Under the pieces are notes generated by a model. The model was not told the origin of the DNA. It did no database searches and worked only from the letters and a program-made list of their open reading frames with translations. The translations under genes and the position numbers were made by a program. Positions 25,265-32,369 of a stretch of DNA of 50,715 bases are shown here, piece by piece (the stretch's first letter is position 1; each line of letters starts with the position of its first letter). Source of the stretch: JBDLRH01 sp039800165 (GTDB lineage Bacteria > Pseudomonadota > Gammaproteobacteria > Burkholderiales > Burkholderiaceae_C); assembly GCA_039800165.1 (NCBI GenBank), contig JBDLRH010000009.1:1-50715 (forward strand), in the 5' to 3' direction.

Positions 25265-25749
25265 TGACCGACATCCGCGTGGGCGAGGGCTGGGACGTGC
25301 ATGCGCTGGTGCCCGGGCGGCCGCTGGTGCTGGGGGGCGTGACGATCCCGTTCGACCGCGGGCTGCTGGGGCATTCCGATGCCGATGCGCTGCTGCATGC
25401 CATCACCGACGCGCTGCTGGGCGCAGCGGGGCTGGGCGACATCGGGCGGCACTTCCCGGACACGGACGAGCGCTTTCGTGGCGCCGATTCATCGAAGCTT
25501 CTGGCCGAGGCGGCGCGTCGCGTGCGCGATCAGGGCTGGCAGATCGGCAATGTGGACAGCACCGTGATTGCGCAGGCGCCGCGGCTTGCGCCGCACATCG
25601 AGGCGATGCGTGCGGGCGTGGCTCAGGCGCTGGGCGTCGACGCCGCGCGGGTGAATGTGAAGGCCAAGACGGCCGAGAAGCTCGGCCCGGTCGGGCAGGG
25701 GCAGGCGATCGAGGCGCGTGCGGTGGTGCTGATCAGCCGCGCGGGCTGA
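25261..25749 (+). CDS. ispF: 2-C-methyl-D-erythritol 2,4-cyclodiphosphate synthase
   Basis: Fifth step of the MEP pathway, cyclising CDP-ME 2-phosphate with loss of CMP. 162 residues with the zinc and substrate motifs RVGEGWDVHAL, GLLGHSDADALLHAITDALL, DIGRHFPDTDERF, and the C-terminal VKAKTAEKLGPVGQG. In RVGEGWDVHAL the usual GxGxDxH pattern has Trp before the Asp rather than Tyr or Phe, and the ligands are intact. The ATG at 25261 overlaps the ispD stop; a second ATG at 25264 follows immediately. It is convergent with ompR, with a 24-base gap. Confidence 0.96.
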   Translation: MMTDIRVGEGWDVHALVPGRPLVLGGVTIPFDRGLLGHSDADALLHAITDALLGAAGLGDIGRHFPDTDERFRGADSSKLLAEAARRVRDQGWQIGNVDSTVIAQAPRLAPHIEAMRAGVAQALGVDAARVNVKAKTAEKLGPVGQGQAIEARAVVLISRAG

Positions 25750-25773
25750 AGCGCATGGCAGCAGGCAGCGCGC

Positions 25774-26505
25774 TCAGGCGTTGCCGTCGGGCACGAACAC
25801 GTAGCCCACGCCCCACACCGTCTGGATGAAGCGCGGAGACGACGCGTCCTGCTCGATCAGCTTGCGCAGCCGCGAGATCTGCACATCCAGGCTGCGGTCG
25901 AAGGGCTCGAACTCGCGGCCGCGCGCCAGCTGCGCCAGCTTCTCGCGCGACAGCGGCTGGCGCGGATGCCGCACCAGCGCCTTGAGCATCGCGAATTCGC
26001 CGGTGGTCAGCGGCACGTCCTTGCCGTCGCGCGCCAGCGTGCGGGCCGACAGGTCAAACACATAGGGACCGAAGTTCACCACCTCGCTCTCGGAGGAGGG
26101 GGCGCCGGGCGCCTCGCTCGGCGGGCGGCGGCGCAGCACCGCATGGATGCGGGCCAGCAACTCGCGCGGGTTGAACGGCTTGCCGAGGTAGTCGTCGGCG
26201 CCGACCTCCAGGCCCACGATGCGGTCCACATCCTCGTCCTTGGCGGTCAGCATGATGATCGGGGTGCGGTCGTTGGCCGCGCGCAGCCGCCGGCAGATCG
26301 ACAGGCCGTCCTCGCCGGGCATCATCAGGTCAAGCACGATCAGGTCGGCCGTCTCGCGCAGCAGCACCCGGTTGAGCGCCTTGCCGTCTTCGGCCAGCGT
26401 CACCTCAAAGCCTTCCTGGCCGAGATAGCGGCGCAACAGCTCGCGAATGCGCGAGTCATCGTCGACGACCAGAATTTTCTCGGGGCGGGTGACCGGCGTG
26501 TTCAT
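25774..26505 (-). CDS. ompR: OmpR-type response regulator, no adjacent kinase
   Basis: DNA-binding response regulator of 243 residues. The receiver domain has the acidic pair in ILVVDDDSRI, phospho-acceptor Asp59 in LIVLDLMMPGEDG, the conserved Thr in PIIMLTAKDED, and Lys in DDYLGKPFNPREL. The C-terminal winged helix is of OmpR type (LTTGEFAMLKALVRHPRQPL; DVQISRLRKLIE; IQTVWGVGYVFVPDG). The sequence is close to OmpR orthologues of Burkholderiales. No histidine kinase follows, because ispF ends 24 bases away on the other strand and bdhA lies upstream. Its EnvZ-like partner must be encoded elsewhere, or the regulator works as an orphan. The upstream region has two inverted repeats (26561-26577, 26609-26624). 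Confidence 0.92.
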   Translation of the reverse strand: MNTPVTRPEKILVVDDDSRIRELLRRYLGQEGFEVTLAEDGKALNRVLLRETADLIVLDLMMPGEDGLSICRRLRAANDRTPIIMLTAKDEDVDRIVGLEVGADDYLGKPFNPRELLARIHAVLRRRPPSEAPGAPSSESEVVNFGPYVFDLSARTLARDGKDVPLTTGEFAMLKALVRHPRQPLSREKLAQLARGREFEPFDRSLDVQISRLRKLIEQDASSPRFIQTVWGVGYVFVPDGNA

Positions 26506-26560
26506 GAGGGAGCGTCTCTTGGAGTTCTTGGCTTTGTAACCCGTTAGTTTTTGCGGTGAT

Positions 26561-26577
26561 CTGTGACAAAAACACAG
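26561..26577. promoter_or_regulatory. Inverted repeat upstream of ompR
   Basis: CTGTG and CACAG flank ACAAAAA about 56 bases upstream of the ompR start. A second palindrome lies 32 bases further out. It could be an operator or the base of a 5' UTR hairpin; no regulator is identified. Confidence 0.35.
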
Positions 26578-26608
26578 AGCCCACCGCGAACGCCTAGAGT
26601 GTAACTGA

Positions 26609-26624
26609 CGTTTGATTACAAACG
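26609..26624. promoter_or_regulatory. 16-base palindrome in the ompR/bdhA intergenic region
   Basis: CGTTTG-ATTA-CAAACG is a perfect inverted repeat with a 4-base centre, in the AT-richer stretch between the ompR start and the bdhA stop. Both genes read on the minus strand, so it sits in the likely ompR promoter region. It has the form of a dimeric operator. Confidence 0.45.
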
Positions 26625-26661
26625 CGCCCCTGTTCGTGGCGCAGGCACCACAATTGGGCGG

Positions 26662-26694
26662 GCCTGGCCCACCCCCAACCCGGCGTGGCCAGGC
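26662..26694 (-). terminator. Hairpin directly after the bdhA stop
   Basis: On the minus strand GCCTGGCC pairs with GGCCAGGC across a 17-base loop, starting at the base after the bdhA stop codon. No T run follows, so it may only protect the 3' end or act with Rho. Confidence 0.35.
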
Positions 26695-27465
26695 TTACTG
26701 CGCCACCCAGCCGCCGTCCATGTTCCAGGCCGCGCCGCGCACGTTGTTGCCCGCCGGCGAGCAGAAGAACACCGCCAGCTCGCCCAGCTCTTCGGGGGTG
26801 GTGAACTGCATCGACGGCTCCTTCTCGCCCAGCAGCAGTTTGGTCGCCTCGTCGTTGCTGACCTTCAGCGCGGCGGCCTTGGCATCCACCTGCTTTTGCA
26901 CCAGCGGCGTGAGCACCCAGCCCGGGCAGATGGCGTTGCAGGTCACGCCGGTGGTGGCGGTTTCCAGCGCCGTCACCTTGGTCAGGCCGACGATGCCGTG
27001 CTTGGCGGCCACGTAGGCCGACTTCTGGGCAGAGGCCACCAGGCCATGCGCCGACGCGATGTTGATGATGCGGCCCCAGTTGGCGGCCTTCATCGCCGGC
27101 AGCGCCAGCCGCGTGCAGTGGAAGGCGCTGGAGAGGTTGATCGCGATGATCGCGTCCCAGCGCTCGACCGGAAAGTCCTCGATGTTGGCCACATGCTGGA
27201 TGCCGGCGTTGTTCACCAGGATGTCGACCCGGCCGAACTTCGACGCGGCGAACTTCATCATGTCCTCGATCTCGGCGGGCTTGCTCATGTCGGCACCGTG
27301 GTAGGCCGTCTTCACGCCCAGCGCTTCGACCTGCGCGGTGGGGCCGGCGATGTCGCCAAAGCCGTTGAGCACGATGTTGGCCCCCTGGCGCGCCAGCGCC
27401 TTGGCGATTCCCAGGCCGATGCCGCTGGTGGAGCCGGTGACGAGGGCGGTTTTTCCTTTGAGCAT
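26695..27465 (-). CDS. bdhA: 3-hydroxybutyrate dehydrogenase
   Basis: SDR enzyme of 256 residues that interconverts D-3-hydroxybutyrate and acetoacetate with NAD, the first step in using mobilised PHB. Motifs are TGSTSGIGLGIA, NNAGIQHVANIEDF, IINIASAHGLVAS and the active-site Tyr-x3-Lys in SAYVAAKHGIVGLTK. The strings ICPGWVLTPLVQKQ and NMDGGWVAQ at the C end are characteristic of bacterial BdhA. The ATG at 27465 (MLKGKTALVTGS) is preferred; the 27483 start would add six residues. It is divergent from the alpha/beta hydrolase at 27519. The PHB synthesis operon lies about 20 kb away in the same window. Confidence 0.94.
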   Translation of the reverse strand: MLKGKTALVTGSTSGIGLGIAKALARQGANIVLNGFGDIAGPTAQVEALGVKTAYHGADMSKPAEIEDMMKFAASKFGRVDILVNNAGIQHVANIEDFPVERWDAIIAINLSSAFHCTRLALPAMKAANWGRIINIASAHGLVASAQKSAYVAAKHGIVGLTKVTALETATTGVTCNAICPGWVLTPLVQKQVDAKAAALKVSNDEATKLLLGEKEPSMQFTTPEELGELAVFFCSPAGNNVRGAAWNMDGGWVAQ

Positions 27466-27518
27466 GCGCTTCTCCATATCCATTACGATGAAACGCGCTG
27501 ATTATCCGAAAGCCGTGC

Positions 27519-28442
27519 ATGACCCCGACCGAGCCCGCCCTGAACTTCGTTGCCTGCGCCGACGCTGCCGGCGGGCACCGCATGGCGTACTGGCAGTGGG
27601 GCGACGCGGCCGCGGGCCATGTGGTGGTGTGCGTGCATGGCCTGACGCGCCAGGGTCGCGACTTCGACACGCTGGCCCGCGCACTGGTGCAGGGCGCCGC
27701 CGCGCAGGGCCGGTCGATACGCGTGGTGTGCCCGGATGTGGTGGGCCGCGGGCGCAGTGACTGGCTGAAGGACCCGACAGCCTACGCGGTGCCCACCTAT
27801 GTGGGCGACATGCTGGCGCTGCTGGCGCAGTTGCATGCGCAGGCCGCGGTGGGCACACTGGACTGGGTGGGCACCAGCATGGGCGGGCTGATCGGCATGG
27901 GCCTGTTCGGCACACCGAAGTTGCCGCTGCCTGCGCCGCTGCACCGGCTGGTGCTCAACGATGTGGGGCCCGCCATCGAATGGAGCGCTCTCGAGCGCAT
28001 CGCCGGCTATGTGGGCAAGACAGGGCAGTTCGCCACCCTGCAAGACGCCGCCGATGCGATGCGCGCCATCTCGATCGGCTTCGGGCCGCACACGCCCGAG
28101 CAATGGCTCGCGCTGTCCGCACCCATGGTCAATCCGCATCCGCAAGGCGGGGTGACGCTGCACTACGACCCGGGCGTGGGCGTGCCGTTCCAGAACATGC
28201 AGCGCGAAGCGGTGACGCAGGGAGAGGCCGCGCTGTGGGCCGCCTACGATGCGATCGGTGCATCTACGCTGCTGCTGCGTGGTGCCCAGTCCGATCTGCT
28301 GAGCGCAGCGACCGCACAGGCCATGACCGAGCGCGGCCCGCGGGCGCGCCTGGTGGAATTTGCCGGTGTCGGCCACGCGCCCACGCTGGTGCAAGACGAC
28401 CAGGTGCGCGCGGTCTGCGACTTCCTGCTCGGCGGGTGCTGA
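27519..28442 (+). CDS. Alpha/beta hydrolase
   Basis: 307 residues of the alpha/beta hydrolase fold with the HG oxyanion motif (VVVCVHGLTRQGRDFD), PDVVGRGRSDWL, the nucleophile elbow GTSMGGLIG, and the catalytic His in GVGHAPTL near the C end. No signal peptide is present. Similar proteins in Burkholderiales are annotated only as alpha/beta hydrolases. It is divergent from bdhA, so an ester, lactone or hydroxybutyrate-oligomer substrate is conceivable, but the sequence does not show a PHB depolymerase-specific motif. relA begins 22 bases after its stop and may be co-transcribed. Confidence 0.9.
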   Translation: MTPTEPALNFVACADAAGGHRMAYWQWGDAAAGHVVVCVHGLTRQGRDFDTLARALVQGAAAQGRSIRVVCPDVVGRGRSDWLKDPTAYAVPTYVGDMLALLAQLHAQAAVGTLDWVGTSMGGLIGMGLFGTPKLPLPAPLHRLVLNDVGPAIEWSALERIAGYVGKTGQFATLQDAADAMRAISIGFGPHTPEQWLALSAPMVNPHPQGGVTLHYDPGVGVPFQNMQREAVTQGEAALWAAYDAIGASTLLLRGAQSDLLSAATAQAMTERGPRARLVEFAGVGHAPTLVQDDQVRAVCDFLLGGC

Positions 28443-28463
28443 CGCAGGCCATGGGGCTTGCCG

Positions 28464-30659
28464 ATGAATGAGCCTTCGTCTGCGCTGGTGGCCGCGGCGG
28501 CGCAAGGCGCTGCCGGCGACGCGCTGCAGGGCAGCGACGCTCTGCAGCGCTCACGCGCCTTCGCCGAGCCGCTGATCGCCGGCGAATCGCTCGAGACCGG
28601 CGAGAACACCCTGGCGCATGCGGATGCGGTGGCGCAGATCCTGGCGCAGATGGGTGCGTCGCCGGCGATGCAGGCCTCAAGCTACCTGGTCTATGCCTGC
28701 CCGCACCTGAACCGCCCGCAGGAGGTGATCGCCAAGGCCTTCGGCGAGAGCTTTGCCACGCTGGCGGTCGAGACCAACCAGCTGGTGCGGGTACAGCAGC
28801 AGGCACGCAGCGCCGAGGCCACCGCGCTGCTGGCCGATGACCCGAAACTGCAGACCGAGAAGGTGCGCAAGATGCTGCTGGCCTTCTCGCGCGACGTGCG
28901 GGTGGTGATGCTGCGGCTGGCCTCGCGGCTGCAGACGCTGCGCCACTGCGCGGCGGTCAAGCAGCCGCCGGCAGCGGCGCTGGCGCGCGAGTCGCTGCAG
29001 GTGTTCGCGCCGCTGGCCAACCGGCTGGGCATCTGGCAGGTGAAGTGGGAGATGGAAGACCTGGCCTTCCGCTTTCTCGAGCCCGACACCTACAAGCAGA
29101 TCGCGAAGCTGCTCGATGAAAAGCGCATCGAGCGCGAAGCCTATGTGGAGCAGCTGCGCGCGCGGCTGGAATCCGAGCTCAAGGTGCAGGGCATCGTGGC
29201 CACGGTGCAGGGGCGCCCCAAGCACATCTACAGCATCGTGCGCAAGATGCGCGGCAAGTCGCTGCCGTTCGACCAGGTGTTTGATGTGCGTGCGCTGCGG
29301 GTCATCGTGCCCGAGGTGCGCGACTGCTACGCTGCACTCAGCTGGGTGCATGCGCAGTTCGCGCCCATCGTCGAGGAGTTCGACGACTACATCGCGCGGC
29401 CCAAGGCCAACGGCTACCAGTCGCTGCACACGGTGGTGCGCGATGCGGCGGGCCAGCCGATCGAGATCCAGATCCGTACGCAAGCGATGCACGACCATGC
29501 CGAGCACGGCGTGGCGGCGCACTGGGCCTACAAGGAAGCCGGTACCAAGGGCTATGCCGGCGTGTCGGCCAGCGGCGAGTACGACGCCAAGATTGCGGTG
29601 CTGCGCCAGCTGCTGGCCTGGGAGCGCGACCTGACCGGCGAGGCCGGTGCGCTGTTCGATGACCGCATCTATGTGCTGACGCCCGACGCGGCCATCGTCG
29701 AGCTGCCCAAGGGCGCCACCGCCGTGGACTTTGCCTACAGCGTGCATACCAAGCTGGGCCACCGCTGCCGTGGCGCGCGGGTGGACGGCGCCATGGTGCC
29801 GCTGAACACGCCGCTGCAAAACGGCCAGCGCGTGGAGATCATCGCGACCAAGGACGAGGGCGGCCCCTCGCGCGACTGGCTCAACCCCGACCTCGGCTTC
29901 CTGGCAAGCCACCGCGCCCGCGCCAAGGTGCGCGCCTGGTTCAACGAACAGGTGCGACACGAAACCATTGCGCGCGGCCGCGAGCTGGTGGAAAAGCTGC
30001 TGCAGCGCGAGGGCCGCACCGCGGTCAAGCTCGACGACCTGGCTTCGAAGCTCGGCTTCTCCAACGCCGATGCCTTGTTCGAGGTGGTGGGCAAGGACGA
30101 GTTCTCGTTGCGCAGCATCGAGCAGCTGCTGCGGCCGCCAGAGCCGGTGGCGCCCAGCGAGCCGGCGCCGCTGATCAAGCGCGCCAAGGCCGATGCCGGG
30201 CGCGGCGGCGTGCTGGTGGTGGGCGTCGATTCGCTGATGACGCAGCTGGCGCGCTGCTGCAAGCCCGCGCCGCCCGATGCGATCGGCGGCTTTGTCACGC
30301 GCGGCAAGGGCGTGAGCATCCACCGCGCCGACTGCAGCAACTTCCGCGAGATCGCCTCGCGCAGCGCCGACCGCGTGATTGATGTGCAGTGGTCGCAGCG
30401 CCCGGCCAGGGCCGGCGGCGAGGCCGCGCTCTATCCGGTGGACGTGTCGGTGGAGGCGAGCGACCGCCAGGGGCTGCTGCGCGACATCTCCGAAGTGTTC
30501 GCCAAGGAAAAGATGAACGTGGTGGGCGTGCAGACGCAGACGATCAAGGGCACTGCGTGGATGACCTTCACCGTGGAGGTGGCCGATTCGGCGCGGCTGT
30601 CGCAGGTGCTCGCCAGCGTGGGGCAGGTGGGCGGCGTGCGCAGCGCGCGCAGGCGATAG
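28464..30659 (+). CDS. relA: GTP pyrophosphokinase RelA
   Basis: Ribosome-associated (p)ppGpp synthetase of 731 residues that drives the stringent response. The N-terminal hydrolase-like domain lacks the metal-binding HD pair (YLVYACPHLNRPQEVI where Rel/SpoT have HD), so it should not degrade ppGpp. The synthetase domain has RPKHIYSIVRKMRGK and EFDD at 305-308, the acidic motif of monofunctional RelA, followed by PKANGYQSLHTVV and the IEIQIRTQAMHDHAEHGVAA segment. A TGS domain (VLTPDAAIVELPKGATAVDF), a zinc-finger region with CC (QLARCCKPAPPDAIGG), and a C-terminal ACT domain follow. The ATG at 28464 is used; a TTG at 28458 adds two residues. tRNA-Val lies just downstream. Confidence 0.96.
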   Translation: MNEPSSALVAAAAQGAAGDALQGSDALQRSRAFAEPLIAGESLETGENTLAHADAVAQILAQMGASPAMQASSYLVYACPHLNRPQEVIAKAFGESFATLAVETNQLVRVQQQARSAEATALLADDPKLQTEKVRKMLLAFSRDVRVVMLRLASRLQTLRHCAAVKQPPAAALARESLQVFAPLANRLGIWQVKWEMEDLAFRFLEPDTYKQIAKLLDEKRIEREAYVEQLRARLESELKVQGIVATVQGRPKHIYSIVRKMRGKSLPFDQVFDVRALRVIVPEVRDCYAALSWVHAQFAPIVEEFDDYIARPKANGYQSLHTVVRDAAGQPIEIQIRTQAMHDHAEHGVAAHWAYKEAGTKGYAGVSASGEYDAKIAVLRQLLAWERDLTGEAGALFDDRIYVLTPDAAIVELPKGATAVDFAYSVHTKLGHRCRGARVDGAMVPLNTPLQNGQRVEIIATKDEGGPSRDWLNPDLGFLASHRARAKVRAWFNEQVRHETIARGRELVEKLLQREGRTAVKLDDLASKLGFSNADALFEVVGKDEFSLRSIEQLLRPPEPVAPSEPAPLIKRAKADAGRGGVLVVGVDSLMTQLARCCKPAPPDAIGGFVTRGKGVSIHRADCSNFREIASRSADRVIDVQWSQRPARAGGEAALYPVDVSVEASDRQGLLRDISEVFAKEKMNVVGVQTQTIKGTAWMTFTVEVADSARLSQVLASVGQVGGVRSARRR

Positions 30660-30674
30660 CCGCAGGGCCGGTGC

Positions 30675-30680
30675 TATACT
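30675..30680 (+). promoter_or_regulatory. -10 box of the tRNA-Val promoter
   Basis: TATACT, 22 bases before the mature tRNA 5' end and just after relA, followed by a GC-rich discriminator (CGCGCGC) typical of stringently controlled stable RNA promoters. No clear -35 hexamer is seen. Confidence 0.6.
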
Positions 30681-30702
30681 CGCGCGCTTTCCAAACGGAC
30701 CC

Positions 30703-30779
30703 AGGCGCGTAGCTCAGCTGGTTAGAGCACCACCTTGACATGGTGGGGGTCGTTGGTTCGAGTCCAATCGCGCCTACCA
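30703..30779 (+). tRNA. tRNA-Val (GAC)
   Basis: The full cloverleaf is present: acceptor AGGCGCG pairs with CGCGCCT, D arm GCTC/GAGC, anticodon stem CCACC/GGTGG with loop TTGACAT (anticodon GAC), and T arm with TTCGAGT. The discriminator A is followed by an encoded CCA. The variable region has 5 bases. The total is 77 nt including CCA. Confidence 0.98.
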
Positions 30780-30784
30780 AAGTC

Positions 30785-30817
30785 CATCCCCTGCAGGGCC
30801 CTGTCTTGCAGGGGATG
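30785..30817 (+). terminator. Strong hairpin 6 bases after tRNA-Val
   Basis: CATCCCCTGCA pairs perfectly with TGCAGGGGATG (11 bp) around an 11-base loop. Only CGTGCTTCT follows rather than a T run, so it is a weak intrinsic terminator or a 3' processing boundary. Confidence 0.5.
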
Positions 30818-30888
30818 CGTGCTTCTGCAGGGGCACACCCGGTGCGCGCTAAGATCGCTGCTTCTTCAACCCCACCGTTGACCGAGCC

Positions 30889-31332
30889 GTGCAAGCCCTC
30901 ACCACCAACCCTGGCCCGCTGTCCCCGTTCCATCTCGCCTTCCCGGTGCATGACCTGTCGGCGGCGCGTTCGTTTTATGGCGACCTTCTGGGCTGCCCCG
31001 AGGGCCGCAGCTCCGACGAGTGGGTGGACTTCAACTTCTACGGCCACCAGATCGTGGCGCACCTTGCGCCGTCAGAGACGGGCGACGCGCAACGCAACGC
31101 GGTGGACGGCCACGGCGTGCCGGTGCGTCACTTCGGCATCGTGCTGCCGATGGCGCAGTGGAACGCGCTGGCCGACAAGCTCAAGTCGCGCGGCGTGAAG
31201 TTCATCATCGAGCCCTACATCCGCTTCAAGGGCGAGCCCGGCGAGCAGGCCACGATGTTCTTTACCGACCCCTCCGGCAACGCCGTCGAGGTGAAGGCCT
31301 TCGCCGACATCAAGAGCCTGTTCGCGAAGTAA
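30889..31332 (+). CDS. VOC-family (glyoxalase/dioxygenase fold) protein
   Basis: 147 residues with two beta-alpha-beta-beta-beta halves of the vicinal oxygen chelate fold. Probable metal ligands are His in SPFHLAFPVHDL, His in PVRHFGIVLPM, and Glu in GNAVEVKAFAD. The YGDLLGCPEGR turn is typical. This subgroup is usually annotated as glyoxalase/bleomycin resistance or dioxygenase; no substrate is known. The start is GTG at 30889, without a good Shine-Dalgarno; a TAAGAT box lies about 35 bases upstream. Its last 23 bases overlap the end of the convergent PAS gene. Confidence 0.88.
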   Translation: MQALTTNPGPLSPFHLAFPVHDLSAARSFYGDLLGCPEGRSSDEWVDFNFYGHQIVAHLAPSETGDAQRNAVDGHGVPVRHFGIVLPMAQWNALADKLKSRGVKFIIEPYIRFKGEPGEQATMFFTDPSGNAVEVKAFADIKSLFAK

Positions 31333-32089
31333 GCGGTGCGCCCGCCGGGACCACAGCGTCCACTGCGGGCTGCACCAGCTGGTTCACCACGGCCAGCATC
31401 GCGTGCACCGACTGCTGCACGATCTCCAGGTGATGGCGCTGCTCTTGCGAGAGCTCGCCATCCGTCATCAGTGCGGTCAGGCCCACGATGTTGGTCATGG
31501 GCGTGCGCAGGTCGCGGTTGATTGCGGCCAGCAGTGAGCGCTTGGCCTGTATGGCCGACTCGGCCTGCTGCAGCGCGATGCGCAGCGCTTCTTCTTGTTG
31601 CTTGCGTTCGGTGATGACCGTGTTGCAACCGCGGTAGCCCACGAAGCGGCCGCTGTCGTCGTACAGCGGCTTGGCCGACACGCTGATCCAGTAGCGGGTG
31701 CCGTCGCGCGGCGTGAGCGAATACTCAAAATCTTCCAGTGGCTGGCGGTCCTTCACCAGGCGGCGGCAGCGCTCCACCAGGCGGCGCTCCTCCTCGTCGG
31801 TCGGCGGCACGATCTCCCACGGGCGGCGGCCCAGCCAGTGCCGGCGTACTTCTTCCGGCACGCCGCCGCGGCCCCACACTTCGGTGAAGCGGTGCTCGGT
31901 GTCGGTCTCCCAGAACCGGTCGGCGCTGAGATAGACGAAGTCCAGCAAGCGGTCGCTTGCGGCGCGCACTTCGCTCAGTGCCTCGCGCATCGCGATGGCG
32001 TGCAGTTCACGCTCATGCGTTTCGGCGTTGAGGGCTGCGCCAGCGGGGTGGTGGGTAGGGGGCATGAGGAGTGCGGTTGAGGACTGCAT
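31310..32089 (-). CDS. PAS protein with degenerate histidine-kinase dimerisation domain
   Basis: 259 residues. A PAS domain runs from about 48 to 160 (DRFWETDTEHRFTEVWGRGG; LEDFEYSLTPRDGTRYWIS; the PAC-type end GRFVGYRGCNTVITERKQQE). A short helix and a HisKA-like hairpin follow (about 180-240). In the H-box LLAAINRDLRTPMTNIVG the usual His is Arg192 (codon CGC), one base from CAC. No ATP-binding (HATPase) domain follows; the protein stops 60 residues later. It therefore cannot be a normal sensor kinase and may sense a ligand or redox state and act by dimerisation with another kinase. No response regulator is adjacent. It overlaps the VOC gene end by 23 bases; a start at 32065 is also possible. 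Confidence 0.82.
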   Translation of the reverse strand: MQSSTALLMPPTHHPAGAALNAETHERELHAIAMREALSEVRAASDRLLDFVYLSADRFWETDTEHRFTEVWGRGGVPEEVRRHWLGRRPWEIVPPTDEEERRLVERCRRLVKDRQPLEDFEYSLTPRDGTRYWISVSAKPLYDDSGRFVGYRGCNTVITERKQQEEALRIALQQAESAIQAKRSLLAAINRDLRTPMTNIVGLTALMTDGELSQEQRHHLEIVQQSVHAMLAVVNQLVQPAVDAVVPAGAPLTSRTGS

Positions 32090-32369
32090 GGAGAGGGCGG
32101 CACGGCGTTTGGCGCGTCCGTCGGAAATGTAACGTAGTGTTACGCATCATGCCACGTGCGCGTGACGATCCCGTCGCACCGCGGCAATGCAGGCGCCAGC
32201 AACGTCCAGAGAAACGTCAACTAAGTCACACTCCCGCCCGCTGATCGCCTTGGTGACGCGGCGCGCCACCGCCTTGCCGGATGATCGATTCCGTGATGCC
32301 GCACCGTGAGTTCCATCAGGGCGGCTGCCATTCTTTCCTAGGCCCACCCCCAGTTCAGGAACCACCGCC
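32090..32369. other. 280-base divergent intergenic region
   Basis: The region lies between the PAS gene and the M81 gene. It contains an inverted repeat GTAAC-GTAGT-GTTAC at 32129-32143, about 40 bases upstream of the PAS gene start, and a Shine-Dalgarno-like CAGGAACC before the M81 ATG. No reading frame with coding character was found. Confidence 0.5.
32129..32143. promoter_or_regulatory. Inverted repeat upstream of the PAS-protein gene
   Basis: GTAAC and GTTAC flank GTAGT as a perfect 5+5+5 inverted repeat in the putative promoter of the minus-strand PAS gene. An operator role is inferred from form and position only. Confidence 0.35.

Noticed and set aside
30703..30779. tRNA-Val as an integration site for a mobile element
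   Set aside because: No integrase, direct repeat of the tRNA 3' end or change in composition is seen downstream; ordinary VOC and PAS genes follow.
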